Source: Thermoleophilia bacterium (GTDB lineage Bacteria > Actinomycetota > Thermoleophilia > Gaiellales > JAICJC01). Taken from it: DNA of 42,962 bases. The first letter of the stretch is position 1, and the number at the start of each line of letters is the position of its first letter. Location: positions 1 through 42,962 of the forward strand of contig JAICKX010000015.1 in assembly GCA_025927685.1 (NCBI GenBank), given 5' to 3'. Shown here in pieces: positions 24,452 to 31,551 of this stretch. The position numbers were made by a program, and so were the translations under genes. The notes beneath the pieces are model-generated. The model saw only the letters and a program-made list of their open reading frames with translations. It was not told where the DNA came from and made no database searches.

Positions 24452-25332
24452 CCGGCGTCGTCGAGCGCGGCGAGCAGGGCCAGATCGCGCAGCTCGCCAC
24501 CGAGCTCGGCCAGTGGGCGGTCAAGGTCGGATTCGAGGGCTACGAGAGCGACGAGGACGGCGAGGGCCTCGCGTTTCAGACGGCCGCCCGGCGTGCCGGG
24601 GTCCCGGTGCCCGGCCCGGTGACCACGGGCTCGGGCGACGTCGTTCTGGAGGTCGGCGACGTGAGCGTCCGCGTCTACGAGTGGGTCGAGCTGCTCCCGG
24701 CGGACCGCACGCTCGACCCTGAACGGGTGGGAGCGCTGGTCGCGGCGATCCATCGTGTCGAGTTCGCGGGCCGCCGGCCGCAGGACCCCTGGTACACCGA
24801 CCCCGTCGGTCCGGCCGGCTGGGACAGCGTGATCGCCGAGCTCACGTCGGCCGGAGCGCCCTTCGCCGGCGAGCTGGCGGAGCTGCGCGACGAGCTGGTC
24901 GCCGTCGACGCCCTCGTCGAGCCGGCGCGCGACGTGCGCACGTGCCACCGCGACCTGTGGGCCGACAACATCCGTGCGACCGGCGACGGCGGCCTGTGCG
25001 TGATCGATTGGGACAATTGCGGGCTGGCGGACCCGGGGCAGGAGCTGTCGGGCGTGCTCTTCGAGTTCTGGGGCGGGGACCCGGAACGCGCCCGCGCGCT
25101 CCATCATACCTATCGCCGCGCCGGCGGGCCGGGACGCGTGGACCGGCGCGGGAGCTTCTCCATGACGATCGCCCAGCTCGGCCATATCGCGGAGGCCGCC
25201 TGCCGGATCTGGCTCGATCCGGCGACGAGCGCTGAGGAGCGCCGGCGCCAGGTTGGACGGGTCGTCGAGTACACCGACGATCCGCTCACCGTGGACGTGA
25301 TCGACGCGATGGTCGATGCGGTCCGCGAGTGA
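24385..25332 (+). CDS. Aminoglycoside phosphotransferase (APH)-family kinase
   Basis: A 315-residue kinase-fold protein from ATG at 24385, inside the 3-prime end of the MFS gene. Catalytic loop CHRDLWADNI gives the Asp and Asn, and VIDWDNCGLADPG gives the metal-binding Asp. The N-lobe shows QWAVKVGFE with the ATP-anchoring Lys. APH-family proteins phosphorylate small hydroxyl substrates such as choline, homoserine, sugars or antibiotics; the substrate here is unknown. Its overlap with the exporter suggests the pair works together, possibly in drug or toxin defence, which is inference. Confidence 0.85.
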   Translation: MLAQPQVDELARRYRLGGGARLTGVVERGEQGQIAQLATELGQWAVKVGFEGYESDEDGEGLAFQTAARRAGVPVPGPVTTGSGDVVLEVGDVSVRVYEWVELLPADRTLDPERVGALVAAIHRVEFAGRRPQDPWYTDPVGPAGWDSVIAELTSAGAPFAGELAELRDELVAVDALVEPARDVRTCHRDLWADNIRATGDGGLCVIDWDNCGLADPGQELSGVLFEFWGGDPERARALHHTYRRAGGPGRVDRRGSFSMTIAQLGHIAEAACRIWLDPATSAEERRRQVGRVVEYTDDPLTVDVIDAMVDAVRE

Positions 25333-25333
25333 G

Positions 25334-25618
25334 CTACGTGACGGTCTGGACCGGAACCTCGAAGAACTCGACGGAGACGCGCCGCTCGGTGCCGCCGGGG
25401 CTCATGGCGTTCAACGCCTCGTCGCCCTTGCGCATGGCCTCCTCGCTGTCGAAGAGGGTGATGCCGACGCCCTTGCCGCTCGACCGGTCGATGAGCATCA
25501 TCATCCTGGCGCCCTGGAGACCGCCCGGCGTGTCGCCCTGCACCTCGCCTCTGACCATCTCGATGGCGCGGTCGACGTCGGCGGGGTCGCTCTCGAAGGT
25601 GGCGACGCGTGCGTACAC
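25334..25618 (-). CDS. ABM-like dimeric alpha-beta barrel protein
   Basis: A 94-residue protein. GTG at 25618 is preceded by GAGGAGG, a strong ribosome site, which decides the start (VYARVATFESDPADVDRAIE, start codon read as Met). The fold pattern of beta-strand, helix, MMMLIDRSSGKGVGITLFDS strand pair and a second helix fits antibiotic-biosynthesis-monooxygenase-like barrels. No active-site residue can be named. It may be last in the minus-strand run that begins with the P-loop kinase at 26991. Confidence 0.72.
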   Translation of the reverse strand: MYARVATFESDPADVDRAIEMVRGEVQGDTPGGLQGARMMMLIDRSSGKGVGITLFDSEEAMRKGDEALNAMSPGGTERRVSVEFFEVPVQTVT

Positions 25619-25688
25619 GATGACCTCCTCGGGTCGCTGTGGGCTGGAGCGATGGTACCGCGGCCCGGCCCGCGCCAAACAAGCGCCG

Positions 25689-26066
25689 TCAGGTCAGGCG
25701 AGGAGGGGGACGGCCGTCGAGCCGTTCCAGCGCGGCCCAGTCGTCGCGCACCGGCGTGAAGCACTCGACTGCGAGCGCCCCCTCGGGGCCGGCGGTCACC
25801 TCGTGCGGCACCTGGCTCAGGATGCGCCACGTGTCGCCCGGCTTGAGCTGGCGGGTCTCGTCGCCGATCCGGAAGTGCATCGCGCCGCGGACGAGGACAC
25901 CCAGCTGCTCGTTGTCGTGGCGGTGCTCGGGGACGTTGGCGCCCGGCTCGAGGTCGACCACGGCGAGCGTCGTGCGGTCGCCCTCGACGGCCTGCACGGT
26001 CACGCCGCTCCAGATCAGGATGTGCTCGAGCCGGTCGGTTCCTCCGAAGGCGCTCACCGGCGTCAC
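25689..26066 (-). CDS. Cupin-domain protein
   Basis: A 125-residue single-domain cupin from GTG at 26066 (a second GTG at 26057 gives MSAFGGTDRL and is equally good). Cupin motif 1 is VPEHRHDNEQLGVLVRGAM with the His and Glu metal ligands; motif 2 is LKPGDTWRILSQVPHEV with the final His. It probably binds a metal ion and either senses or modifies a small molecule. It lies between the GNAT gene and the ABM-like gene on the same strand. Function unknown. Confidence 0.82.
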   Translation of the reverse strand: MTPVSAFGGTDRLEHILIWSGVTVQAVEGDRTTLAVVDLEPGANVPEHRHDNEQLGVLVRGAMHFRIGDETRQLKPGDTWRILSQVPHEVTAGPEGALAVECFTPVRDDWAALERLDGRPPPRLT

Positions 26067-26104
26067 TCTACCGACGAGCCGGGCGAGTCGCGGCCGGGCC
26101 GGGT

Positions 26105-26521
26105 TCAACCCGAGAACGACCAGCTCAAGAGCGCGTTGTCCGGATGCTCGCGCACGCCGCCGGCTGCCGCGTATGCGCGGAGCGCAGCCGGGTTCCCGTC
26201 GTCGGTAAGCACCCACATGCCGTAACAGCCACGATCCTGGGCGAGCTCTGAAAGCGCGGCCACCAACGCTCGGCCGATGCCCCGGCTTCGCGCTTCGGGC
26301 GCCACTCCCAGCTCGTACAGGAACATCTCGGTGCCCTTGTCCGGATGCGTCATCTCGACGCCGCTGACGAAGCCCACCACGGCGTCGGACTCGATCGCCA
26401 GCAGCAGGTGGTGCCCCGGGTCGCTGGCGAACCGCTCGACCGCATCCGGGCGCGGCTCCTCGTCGAGCAGGCCGGCGGCGAGCGCGATGTCGGCTGCGGT
26501 GGTCGCCGGGACGATCAGCAT
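26105..26521 (-). CDS. GNAT-family N-acetyltransferase (AAC(3)-I-like)
   Basis: A 138-residue acetyltransferase from ATG at 26521, which overlaps the kinase stop (ATGCTGA). The acetyl-CoA loop ARSRGIGRALV and the strand LYELGVAPEA are plain. The motif GNPAALRAYAAAGG near the end matches GNATs such as AAC(3)-I, which acetylate aminoglycosides. That resemblance is by eye only; many relatives act on other amines. A small palindrome at 26100-26112 overlaps its stop codon. Confidence 0.83.
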   Translation of the reverse strand: MLIVPATTAADIALAAGLLDEEPRPDAVERFASDPGHHLLLAIESDAVVGFVSGVEMTHPDKGTEMFLYELGVAPEARSRGIGRALVAALSELAQDRGCYGMWVLTDDGNPAALRAYAAAGGVREHPDNALLSWSFSG

Positions 26522-26991
26522 CTGGCCGCGATCGCCTCCAGCATGTCGGCAACCTCGCCGACCGGCCGGCGGGTGTCGATCTCGGCGGTCGCGCCGGCGC
26601 GCAGCAGCGGCTCGACCGTCCCCACGTCCTCGACGATGAGCGCACGCTCCGCGTCGGTCTTGCCGTAGTCGTGCGTCCGTCGCGACGCGACCCGCTCGAG
26701 CACGACGTCGAGCGGCGCGCTCAGGAGCACGACCGCGTCGAACCGCGCGAAGAACCGGCCCTGGTTCGGGACGCACCCCGAGAGGAAGAGCAGGCCGTCG
26801 TCGTGCTCGTCCAGCAGGGCGCCGATCCGGTCCTCACGCCAGACGAGGTCCGCGCCGCGATCCGGGTCGGGAACGGCCTCGCTCCAGTCGCCATGGTCGG
26901 TATCGACGACGCGATGGCCCCGGCGTTCGAGCTCCGCCAGGACCGTCGACTTCCCGGTGCCCGACATGCCGGTCACGAACACGACGGTCAT
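26515..26991 (-). CDS. P-loop AAA-type kinase
   Basis: A 158-residue nucleotide-binding protein. The N-terminus MTVVFVTGMSGTGKST carries a perfect Walker A, followed by VVDTDHGDWSE and a lid-like RRTHDYGKTDAER. It resembles shikimate- or gluconate-kinase-like small kinases with unknown substrate. Start: ATG at 26991 puts the P-loop at residue 8; an upstream ATG at 27006 is possible. TATACG on the minus strand (27003-26998) lies just before it, so the message may be leaderless. First gene of a minus-strand run with GNAT, cupin and ABM-like genes. Confidence 0.8.
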   Translation of the reverse strand: MTVVFVTGMSGTGKSTVLAELERRGHRVVDTDHGDWSEAVPDPDRGADLVWREDRIGALLDEHDDGLLFLSGCVPNQGRFFARFDAVVLLSAPLDVVLERVASRRTHDYGKTDAERALIVEDVGTVEPLLRAGATAEIDTRRPVGEVADMLEAIAARC

Positions 26992-27054
26992 GGGCCACGT
27001 ATACACCGAAACTCCCGGCCGGTATGGTCACCGGCCCAACCCGGAGGGATTCTC

Positions 27055-27108
27055 ATGGCCATCCACGCGTTCGGGGTCGCCCGGTCGGAGCGCGAATGGT
27101 TCCCGTAA
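27055..27108 (+). other. Possible 17-codon leader ORF
   Basis: ATG at 27055 has an excellent ribosome site (GGAGGGA, five bases spacing) and opens a 17-residue frame, MAIHAFGVARSEREWFP, ending TAA at 27106-27108. The cupin gene that follows at 27125 has no ribosome site. TATACA at 27000-27005 could be the -10. It may be a leader peptide, or the former N-terminus of a gene now out of frame. Confidence 0.3.
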
Positions 27109-27124
27109 CCTTCCCCCGGTAGCA

Positions 27125-27589
27125 GTGGCCGAGCCGTCGAACGTCTGGAGCCTCGAGATGGAGGCTGCGCCCGAGGACTGGGGAGCGGGCGTGCGCGGCG
27201 CACGCCTCCTCGACCGGTCGAGGCGCCCCCGGCTCGTGTCCGCCGTGTGGGAGCTCGATCCCGGAGCGTCCTCGCCGCACTACCACGCCCACCACGCGGC
27301 GGAGGAGATGCTGCTCGTGCTTCGCGGCGCGCCGACTCTGCGGACCCCGGACGGGGAGCGGGCGCTCGCCGAGGGCGACGTCGTGCACTTCCCGGTCGGC
27401 GCGCGAGGCGCTCACCAGGTGCGGAACGAGTCCTCCGGCGTCGTCAGGTACATGATGATCGGGGCACACAGCCGGTTCGATGCGATCGAGTACATCGACG
27501 AGTCGAGGGTCGTCGTGTACAGCACCGCCGAGTCGGCGCTCCAGGGCGAGCAGCTGTTCTTCTCGCACGAGCTTCCGCGCGAGGAGTAG
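27125..27589 (+). CDS. Cupin-domain protein
   Basis: A 154-residue cupin. GTG at 27125 (VAEPSNVWSLEMEAAPEDWG) is the nearest start fitting the domain. Motif 1 is SPHYHAHHAAEEMLLVLRG with three His and a Glu; motif 2 is LAEGDVVHFPVGARGAHQV. It likely binds a metal. It differs from the cupin at 25689-26066. A -10-like TAACCT lies 13 bases upstream of the GTG, so a leaderless start is possible. Function not known. Confidence 0.8.
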   Translation: MAEPSNVWSLEMEAAPEDWGAGVRGARLLDRSRRPRLVSAVWELDPGASSPHYHAHHAAEEMLLVLRGAPTLRTPDGERALAEGDVVHFPVGARGAHQVRNESSGVVRYMMIGAHSRFDAIEYIDESRVVVYSTAESALQGEQLFFSHELPREE

Positions 27590-27596
27590 CAGCTCT

Positions 27597-27799
27597 ACGC
27601 GCGGCGCCGTGCTCCGGCCTGGGCCAATGAGGGTCCCGATGCCTCGACCGACGGACATGGCGATGCCGTTCAGGGTCACGAACGCTCCGACGATGAGCGC
27701 GCCGAACCTCGCGATGTCGTTCTCGGTGGTCGAGGGCGCACTCGCCGCCATCCCGACGAACAGGACGACCCCAGGGGCAACTGTGGCGAAGCTCAGCCC
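27597..27799 (-). other. Possible remnant of a small membrane protein
   Basis: On the minus strand, in frame with the cyclase tail, two hydrophobic stretches appear: FATVAPGVVLFVGMAASA and FGALIVGAFVTLNGIAMSVG. Codon third positions are GC-rich in this frame, as in real genes here. The frame has no stop before it runs antisense into the cupin gene; a one-base shift would end at TAG 27597-27595. It may be the stub of a membrane-protein gene or an extension of the broken cyclase. No family recognised. Confidence 0.3.
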
Positions 27800-28024
27800 G
27801 TCTTCTCGGGCCTCGAGGATCGGCCACGTCCCGGGCAAGCCCTTCAGCTCGTGGTGGCCGCGGGTCGGTGAACTCCGAACCCGAGCCCGCAACGAGGTCG
27901 GGAACCGTTCCCGACACGAGCACCCGTCCCGGCCCCGCGCTTCGACCGCGGCGACGATTGCCTGCCCGCAGCGGATCGCGAGCGGGCGCAGGCCGGGGGA
28001 GGGCTCGGGATCTCGCCGCGTCAC
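27800..28024 (-). pseudogene. Class III adenylate/guanylate cyclase remnant
   Basis: Three pieces of a cyclase C-terminus are read on the minus strand in two frames. AIRCGQAIVAAVEARG (from 27979) resembles the helix before the second catalytic strand. GRVLVSGTVPDLVAGSGSEF (from about 27929) and RGHHELKGLPGTWPILEARE (from 27862) together match the usual cyclase ending. One extra base near 27863 separates the last two pieces, and roughly 35 residues including the HTGE-type region are missing between the first two. No intact catalytic core remains, so this is a pseudogene. Region 27590-28194 holds no intact gene. Confidence 0.7.
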
Positions 28025-28042
28025 GCGACGTCCGGGGCTGTC

Positions 28043-28084
28043 TCAGCCGCGCTCGATCAGCTCGATCCGGTAGTCGTCCAGGAA
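28043..28084 (-). pseudogene. Glyoxalase/VOC C-terminal fragment
   Basis: On the minus strand FLDDYRIELIERG plus TGA (28045-28043) repeats the last residues of the glyoxalase gene at 29384-29770 (DPDDYRIEIIERG). The DNA is also near-identical over about 35 bases. Nothing else of the domain is found upstream, so it is a fragment left by duplication or deletion. The remaining bases to 28194 show no gene. Confidence 0.6.
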
Positions 28085-28194
28085 CAGTACGCCGACGGAT
28101 CGACGTCGATCACGCGGTCAGTCGATCGGCGTATTGTGCAAGCGTTTCCTACGCGCTGATCAGCGATGCGAGAGGAGCACCGACCGCTGAATCG

Positions 28195-29217
28195 TCAGCG
28201 CCAGATCTGGTCGAACGGCCGCACGTCGGCGGCGTGGCCGAGGTACGGCCCGACGCCGAAGCCGTCCTGAAGGGTTCGCAGCACTCCGTAAGAGTAGACC
28301 TTGCGTCCGTAGTCACCCGGCTTGACGCCGGGGCCGATCAGGAAGCAGATCGTGTGGCCGCCCTGGGCGAGTGGGTCCTTGAGCTGCATGCCGCCCTGCC
28401 GCTGGTCCTCGTCGAAGAGGACGACGATGACGTCGTTCGGCCCCCAGGCGGGCGAGATCTGGATCAGCGGCACCTCCCGCCGCAGGAACTCGTCGAACTG
28501 GGTGTAGCGGTTGTGGATCGGCGCGCATCCGCCGAGCGCGTCCTCGCAGCCGTTCGGGATCAGGAAGTTGAAGCGCGGCACGGTACCCGCCGCCAGGTCG
28601 GCGTTGAAGCCGGCCATGAGCGGCCCCGCCTGGACGTCGCGTTCGAGGCACTCCTGCGAGGGGGTGGTGAAGGAGAAGACGCCGCCGGGGCCCTCGATGT
28701 CGTCGAAGCTGATGGGAGGATTTCCGGTCGTGTAGAAGCCGACGAGCGGGCAGTTCCCGTGCGGCACGCAGTCGGTCGCCGCTGCGATGTTGGTCGAGTC
28801 GTTCGGGACAAGGTTGCCGCACCGGGCGCCCTCGTCCTCGAGCCAGGTCTTCCAGCCGATGCCGGCCAGGTCGAGCTGGTGGTAGAGGTTGTCGACGTCC
28901 TGGTGGCAGGCGACGCCGCCGTCCTGCTGCTGGCAACGGTTGAACTGGCCGCTCATCAGCGCTACGTAGTTGGCCTGCGACCAGTGGGTTGCTGCGAAGT
29001 AGCGTGACATCCACGCCGACTGCGGCCGGAGCGTCCCCATCGTGTACGGCGAGTTGGTCGCGGTGACGTGGCTGTAGTCGGTGTTCTCGCCGATGATGAC
29101 GAAGACGTGCCCCAGCGCCGGGATGCCCTCGCGTCCCGCTGACGCCGATGCCGTCGATGCCGCCGTGCCGAGAAGGATCGCCGCGGCCAGGGCCAGTGCA
29201 ACTGGTAGACGACTCAT
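28195..29217 (-). CDS. Secreted phosphoesterase (PF04185, acid phosphatase/phospholipase C type)
   Basis: A 340-residue exported enzyme. ATG at 29217 has GGAGGGTG upstream and starts a signal peptide (MSRLPVALALAAAILLGTAA, ending near ASASA). The mature start has HVFVIIGENTDYSHV with the conserved Glu-Asn of this family, then SQANYVALMSGQ, and late GPNDVIVVLFDEDQRQGG and GGHTICFLIGPG, which supply metal ligands. Such enzymes cleave phosphate esters or phospholipids outside the cell. Four to six Cys suggest disulfides. It is the second exported phosphoesterase in the window (see 19051-20703). Confidence 0.87.
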   Translation of the reverse strand: MSRLPVALALAAAILLGTAASTASASAGREGIPALGHVFVIIGENTDYSHVTATNSPYTMGTLRPQSAWMSRYFAATHWSQANYVALMSGQFNRCQQQDGGVACHQDVDNLYHQLDLAGIGWKTWLEDEGARCGNLVPNDSTNIAAATDCVPHGNCPLVGFYTTGNPPISFDDIEGPGGVFSFTTPSQECLERDVQAGPLMAGFNADLAAGTVPRFNFLIPNGCEDALGGCAPIHNRYTQFDEFLRREVPLIQISPAWGPNDVIVVLFDEDQRQGGMQLKDPLAQGGHTICFLIGPGVKPGDYGRKVYSYGVLRTLQDGFGVGPYLGHAADVRPFDQIWR

Positions 29218-29260
29218 GCGCACCCTCCGTTGGATGACATGCATACCGCGCCAGACGGTA

Positions 29261-29279
29261 GCCGCGTTACGAACGCGGC
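29261..29279. promoter_or_regulatory. Palindrome upstream of the phosphoesterase
   Basis: GCCGCGTT (29261-29268) and AACGCGGC (29272-29279) are perfect inverted repeats around ACG, 44 bases upstream of the phosphoesterase ATG. It could be an operator, or a terminator for the glyoxalase gene that ends 105 bases upstream on the same strand. The rest of 29218-29383 shows no gene. Confidence 0.4.
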
Positions 29280-29383
29280 GATGTCCATGCTTGCACAGTG
29301 CGTCGAGCGCCAGGGCATGATGTCGCGAGAGGCAGCCTGCAGCCGGCGTAGGCCCGCGCCAAGCTCGCCGTGGATGGGGACCG

Positions 29384-29770
29384 CTAGCCGCGCTCGATGA
29401 TCTCGATCCGGTAGTCGTCCGGATCGCGCACGAAACAGAGCCGCGAGCCGCCGTCGCTGACCGTGTAGGGCGCGCGCTCGGGCTCGATGCCCTGGCCCTT
29501 CAGCGCCTCGAGGGTGCCGTCGAGATCCTCGACGCCGATCGCGATGTGCCCGTAGCCGGTGCCCATCTCGTAGGAGCGGCCGTCGTGGTTGTAGGTCAGC
29601 TCGAGGACGTTGTCGCTGCCGGGGAGGCTGAAGAAATAGTTCGTGGCCTCCTTCTCGCCGTTTCGGACGATGTCCATCTCGCGGGCGAAGCTGAACCCGA
29701 GCGCCTCGTAGAACGCCCGGCTCTTCGGCGGGTCGGTGACCCGCACCATGGTGTGGAGGAACTGTGCCAT
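29384..29770 (-). CDS. gloA: Glyoxalase I (lactoylglutathione lyase-like)
   Basis: A 128-residue VOC-fold protein from ATG at 29770 (MAQFLHTMVRVTD); an ATG nine bases upstream is also possible. The four metal-ligand positions are occupied: His in LHTMVRV, Glu in VLELTYNHDG, His in YGHIAIGVED and Glu in RIEIIERG. It would isomerise a thiol-methylglyoxal adduct. Actinobacteria often lack glutathione, so the thiol may be mycothiol or bacillithiol (inference). A REP-type doublet lies immediately upstream. A copy of its last codons is at 28043-28084. Confidence 0.88.
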   Translation of the reverse strand: MAQFLHTMVRVTDPPKSRAFYEALGFSFAREMDIVRNGEKEATNYFFSLPGSDNVLELTYNHDGRSYEMGTGYGHIAIGVEDLDGTLEALKGQGIEPERAPYTVSDGGSRLCFVRDPDDYRIEIIERG

Positions 29771-29804
29771 GGCGGCCATTCTAGAGTGGGCCGGCCGGGG
29801 ACCG

Positions 29805-29935
29805 GGGGACAGTCCCTGAACGTTCGGCGTGGCGATGCCGTCGCGGATCCGTGACACGCCTGTGATACGGCTGCGCAGGGAGGCGTGGCGCTGCCGTCAC
29901 GGCTGTGTGACGCAAACCGTTCAGGGACTGTCCCC
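29805..29935. repeat. REPIN-like inverted repeat doublet
   Basis: The 18-base word GGGGACAGTCCCTGAACG (29805-29822) recurs perfectly inverted at 29918-29935. Each arm contains its own small palindrome GGGAC-A-GTCCC. Two REP-like units in opposite orientation around a ~95-base spacer form a REPIN, the kind of element moved by RAYT transposases. It fills the gap between gloA and panB. No RAYT gene is in the window. Confidence 0.7.
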
Positions 29936-29947
29936 GGGGTCTCCTGG

Positions 29948-30835
29948 CTACCAGTCGGCGAGGATGTTGTCGTCGGCCGAGCCGGCCTCGACGGCGGTCT
30001 GGAACGCCGAGAGCTCCTCGGGCGCGATCGCGAAGACGTGCTCGGGGCCGGGGAAGGTGCCGCCGCGCACCTCGTCGGCGTAGGCCTTCACGCCCTCGCG
30101 CATCGCGTCGCCGATGTGGGCGAAGCGCTTCACGAACTTCGGCTGGAAGCTGTCCGCACCGTGCATGTCGAGCAGGTCGTGCAGAACGAGCACCTGCCCA
30201 TCGGTGCCGGCGCCCGAGCCGATCCCGATCGTCGGGATCGTGAGCCGCTTCGAGATCGCCGCCGCCACCGCCTCGGGCACGCACTCCAGGACGATGCCGA
30301 AGCAGCCCGCCGCCTCGAGCGCGACCGCGTCGTCGTAGAGCCGCTTGGCGTGGTGCCACTCGCGGCCCTGGGCCTTGTGGCCGCCCAGCTTCGTCGCCGT
30401 CTGGGGCGTGAGCCCGATGTGGCCCATGACCGGGATGCCGGCGGCGACGATGGCCGCCGCGCGGGCGATCGACGTGCCCGAGCCCTCGAGCTTCACGACG
30501 TCGGCGCCGGCGTCCTTCACGAACCGGCCGGCGTTCCGCACGGCATCCTCGTCGGACACCTGGTAGGACATGAACGGCAGGTCGCCGATCACCATCGCGT
30601 GCTCGCAGCCGCGGCTCACCGCGCGCGTGAGGATGAGGAGCTCGTCGACCGTCGCGCGCACCGTCGAGATCGGGTCGTGTCCCAGCACCGTGTTCGCGGC
30701 CGAGTCGCCGACGAGCACCAGGTCGACGCCCGCCGAATCCACGATCCGCGCCGTGGGCAGGTCGTACGCGGTGACCATCACGATCGGCGTGCCTGACAGC
30801 TTCAGCTCGCGCAGATGGGGGAGCGTGACCGTCAT
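29948..30835 (-). CDS. panB: 3-methyl-2-oxobutanoate hydroxymethyltransferase
   Basis: A 295-residue enzyme making ketopantoate from ketoisovalerate and methylenetetrahydrofolate, the first step of pantothenate synthesis. Typical PanB motifs: MVTAYDLPTARIVDSAGVD, LVGDSAANTVLGHD, VIGDLPFMSYQ, VKLEGSG, HIGLTPQ and GIGSGAGTDGQVLVLHDLL. Metal-binding Asp and catalytic Glu positions are present. The ATG at 30835 overlaps the panC stop (ATGA), so it is the last gene of DUF2520-panC-panB. Confidence 0.95.
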   Translation of the reverse strand: MTVTLPHLRELKLSGTPIVMVTAYDLPTARIVDSAGVDLVLVGDSAANTVLGHDPISTVRATVDELLILTRAVSRGCEHAMVIGDLPFMSYQVSDEDAVRNAGRFVKDAGADVVKLEGSGTSIARAAAIVAAGIPVMGHIGLTPQTATKLGGHKAQGREWHHAKRLYDDAVALEAAGCFGIVLECVPEAVAAAISKRLTIPTIGIGSGAGTDGQVLVLHDLLDMHGADSFQPKFVKRFAHIGDAMREGVKAYADEVRGGTFPGPEHVFAIAPEELSAFQTAVEAGSADDNILADW

Positions 30836-31551
30836 CGACCCTCGATCCGGATGGTATCGATCAGCCGCGTCGAGCCGAACCGGGCCGCGCCGATCACGAG
30901 CGCCCCCGGCCGGGGCTCCACCTCCGCGAACGTGTCGCTGTCCACCACCGCAAGGTAGTCCAGGTCGCCCTCGACCAGGCCCGGGTCGCGTGCGACCAGC
31001 GCCCGGTGAAGCGAGGGCGCGCGGCGGCGCTCCTCCGGCGAGAGATAGGCGTTCCGGGACGACAGGGCGAGGCCGTCGGGCTCGCGCACGGTCTCGACCG
31101 CCCGGATCTGGATGCCGAGCCCGAGGTCGGCGGTCATCCGGCGGATCACCGCGAGCTGCTGGGCGTCCTTCTGGCCGAAGTAGGCGGCGTCGGGCCGGGT
31201 CAGGTTGAAGAGCTTGAGGACGACCGTGGCGACGCCGTCGAAGTGCCCGGGCCGGTGCGCGCCCTCGAACACCGCGCCGAGGTCGCCCACGGACACGGTG
31301 GTCGAGAAGCCGTCCGGGTACATCTCGGCGACGCTCGGCGCGAACACGCGGTCGGCGCCCTCCTCCGCCGCGATGGCCCGGTCGCGCCCCTCATCGCGCG
31401 GGTAGCGGTCGAAGTCCTCGCCCGGGCCGAACTGCGTCGGGTTCACGAAGAGGCTCATCACCACCTCGTCGCACTCGGCCCGGGCCCGGCGCAGGAGGGC
31501 GCGGTGGCCTCCGTGCAGCGCGCCCATGGTGGGGACGAGGCCGACGCTCAC
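30832..31551 (-). CDS. panC: Pantoate-beta-alanine ligase, compact form
   Basis: A 239-residue ligase joining pantoate and beta-alanine with ATP. Core motifs are intact: VPTMGALHGGHRALL (HxGH), SLFVNPTQFGPGEDFDRYPR, YFGQKDAQQLAVIRRM, and LSSRNAYLSPEERRRA. It starts with a GTG at 31551 fixed by the GTGA overlap with the upstream gene. This leaves out the N-terminal helix of usual PanC. The linker after LHRALVARDP is also short, so the protein is about 40 residues below the usual ~280. The C-terminal RLIDTIRIEGR end is complete. Probably active, but structurally trimmed. Confidence 0.92.
   Translation of the reverse strand: MSVGLVPTMGALHGGHRALLRRARAECDEVVMSLFVNPTQFGPGEDFDRYPRDEGRDRAIAAEEGADRVFAPSVAEMYPDGFSTTVSVGDLGAVFEGAHRPGHFDGVATVVLKLFNLTRPDAAYFGQKDAQQLAVIRRMTADLGLGIQIRAVETVREPDGLALSSRNAYLSPEERRRAPSLHRALVARDPGLVEGDLDYLAVVDSDTFAEVEPRPGALVIGAARFGSTRLIDTIRIEGR

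Noticed and set aside
26100-26112. Palindrome CGGGTT-C-AACCCG overlapping the GNAT stop
   Set aside because: Short, single and partly coding; there is no T-run, so it was not called as terminator or operator.
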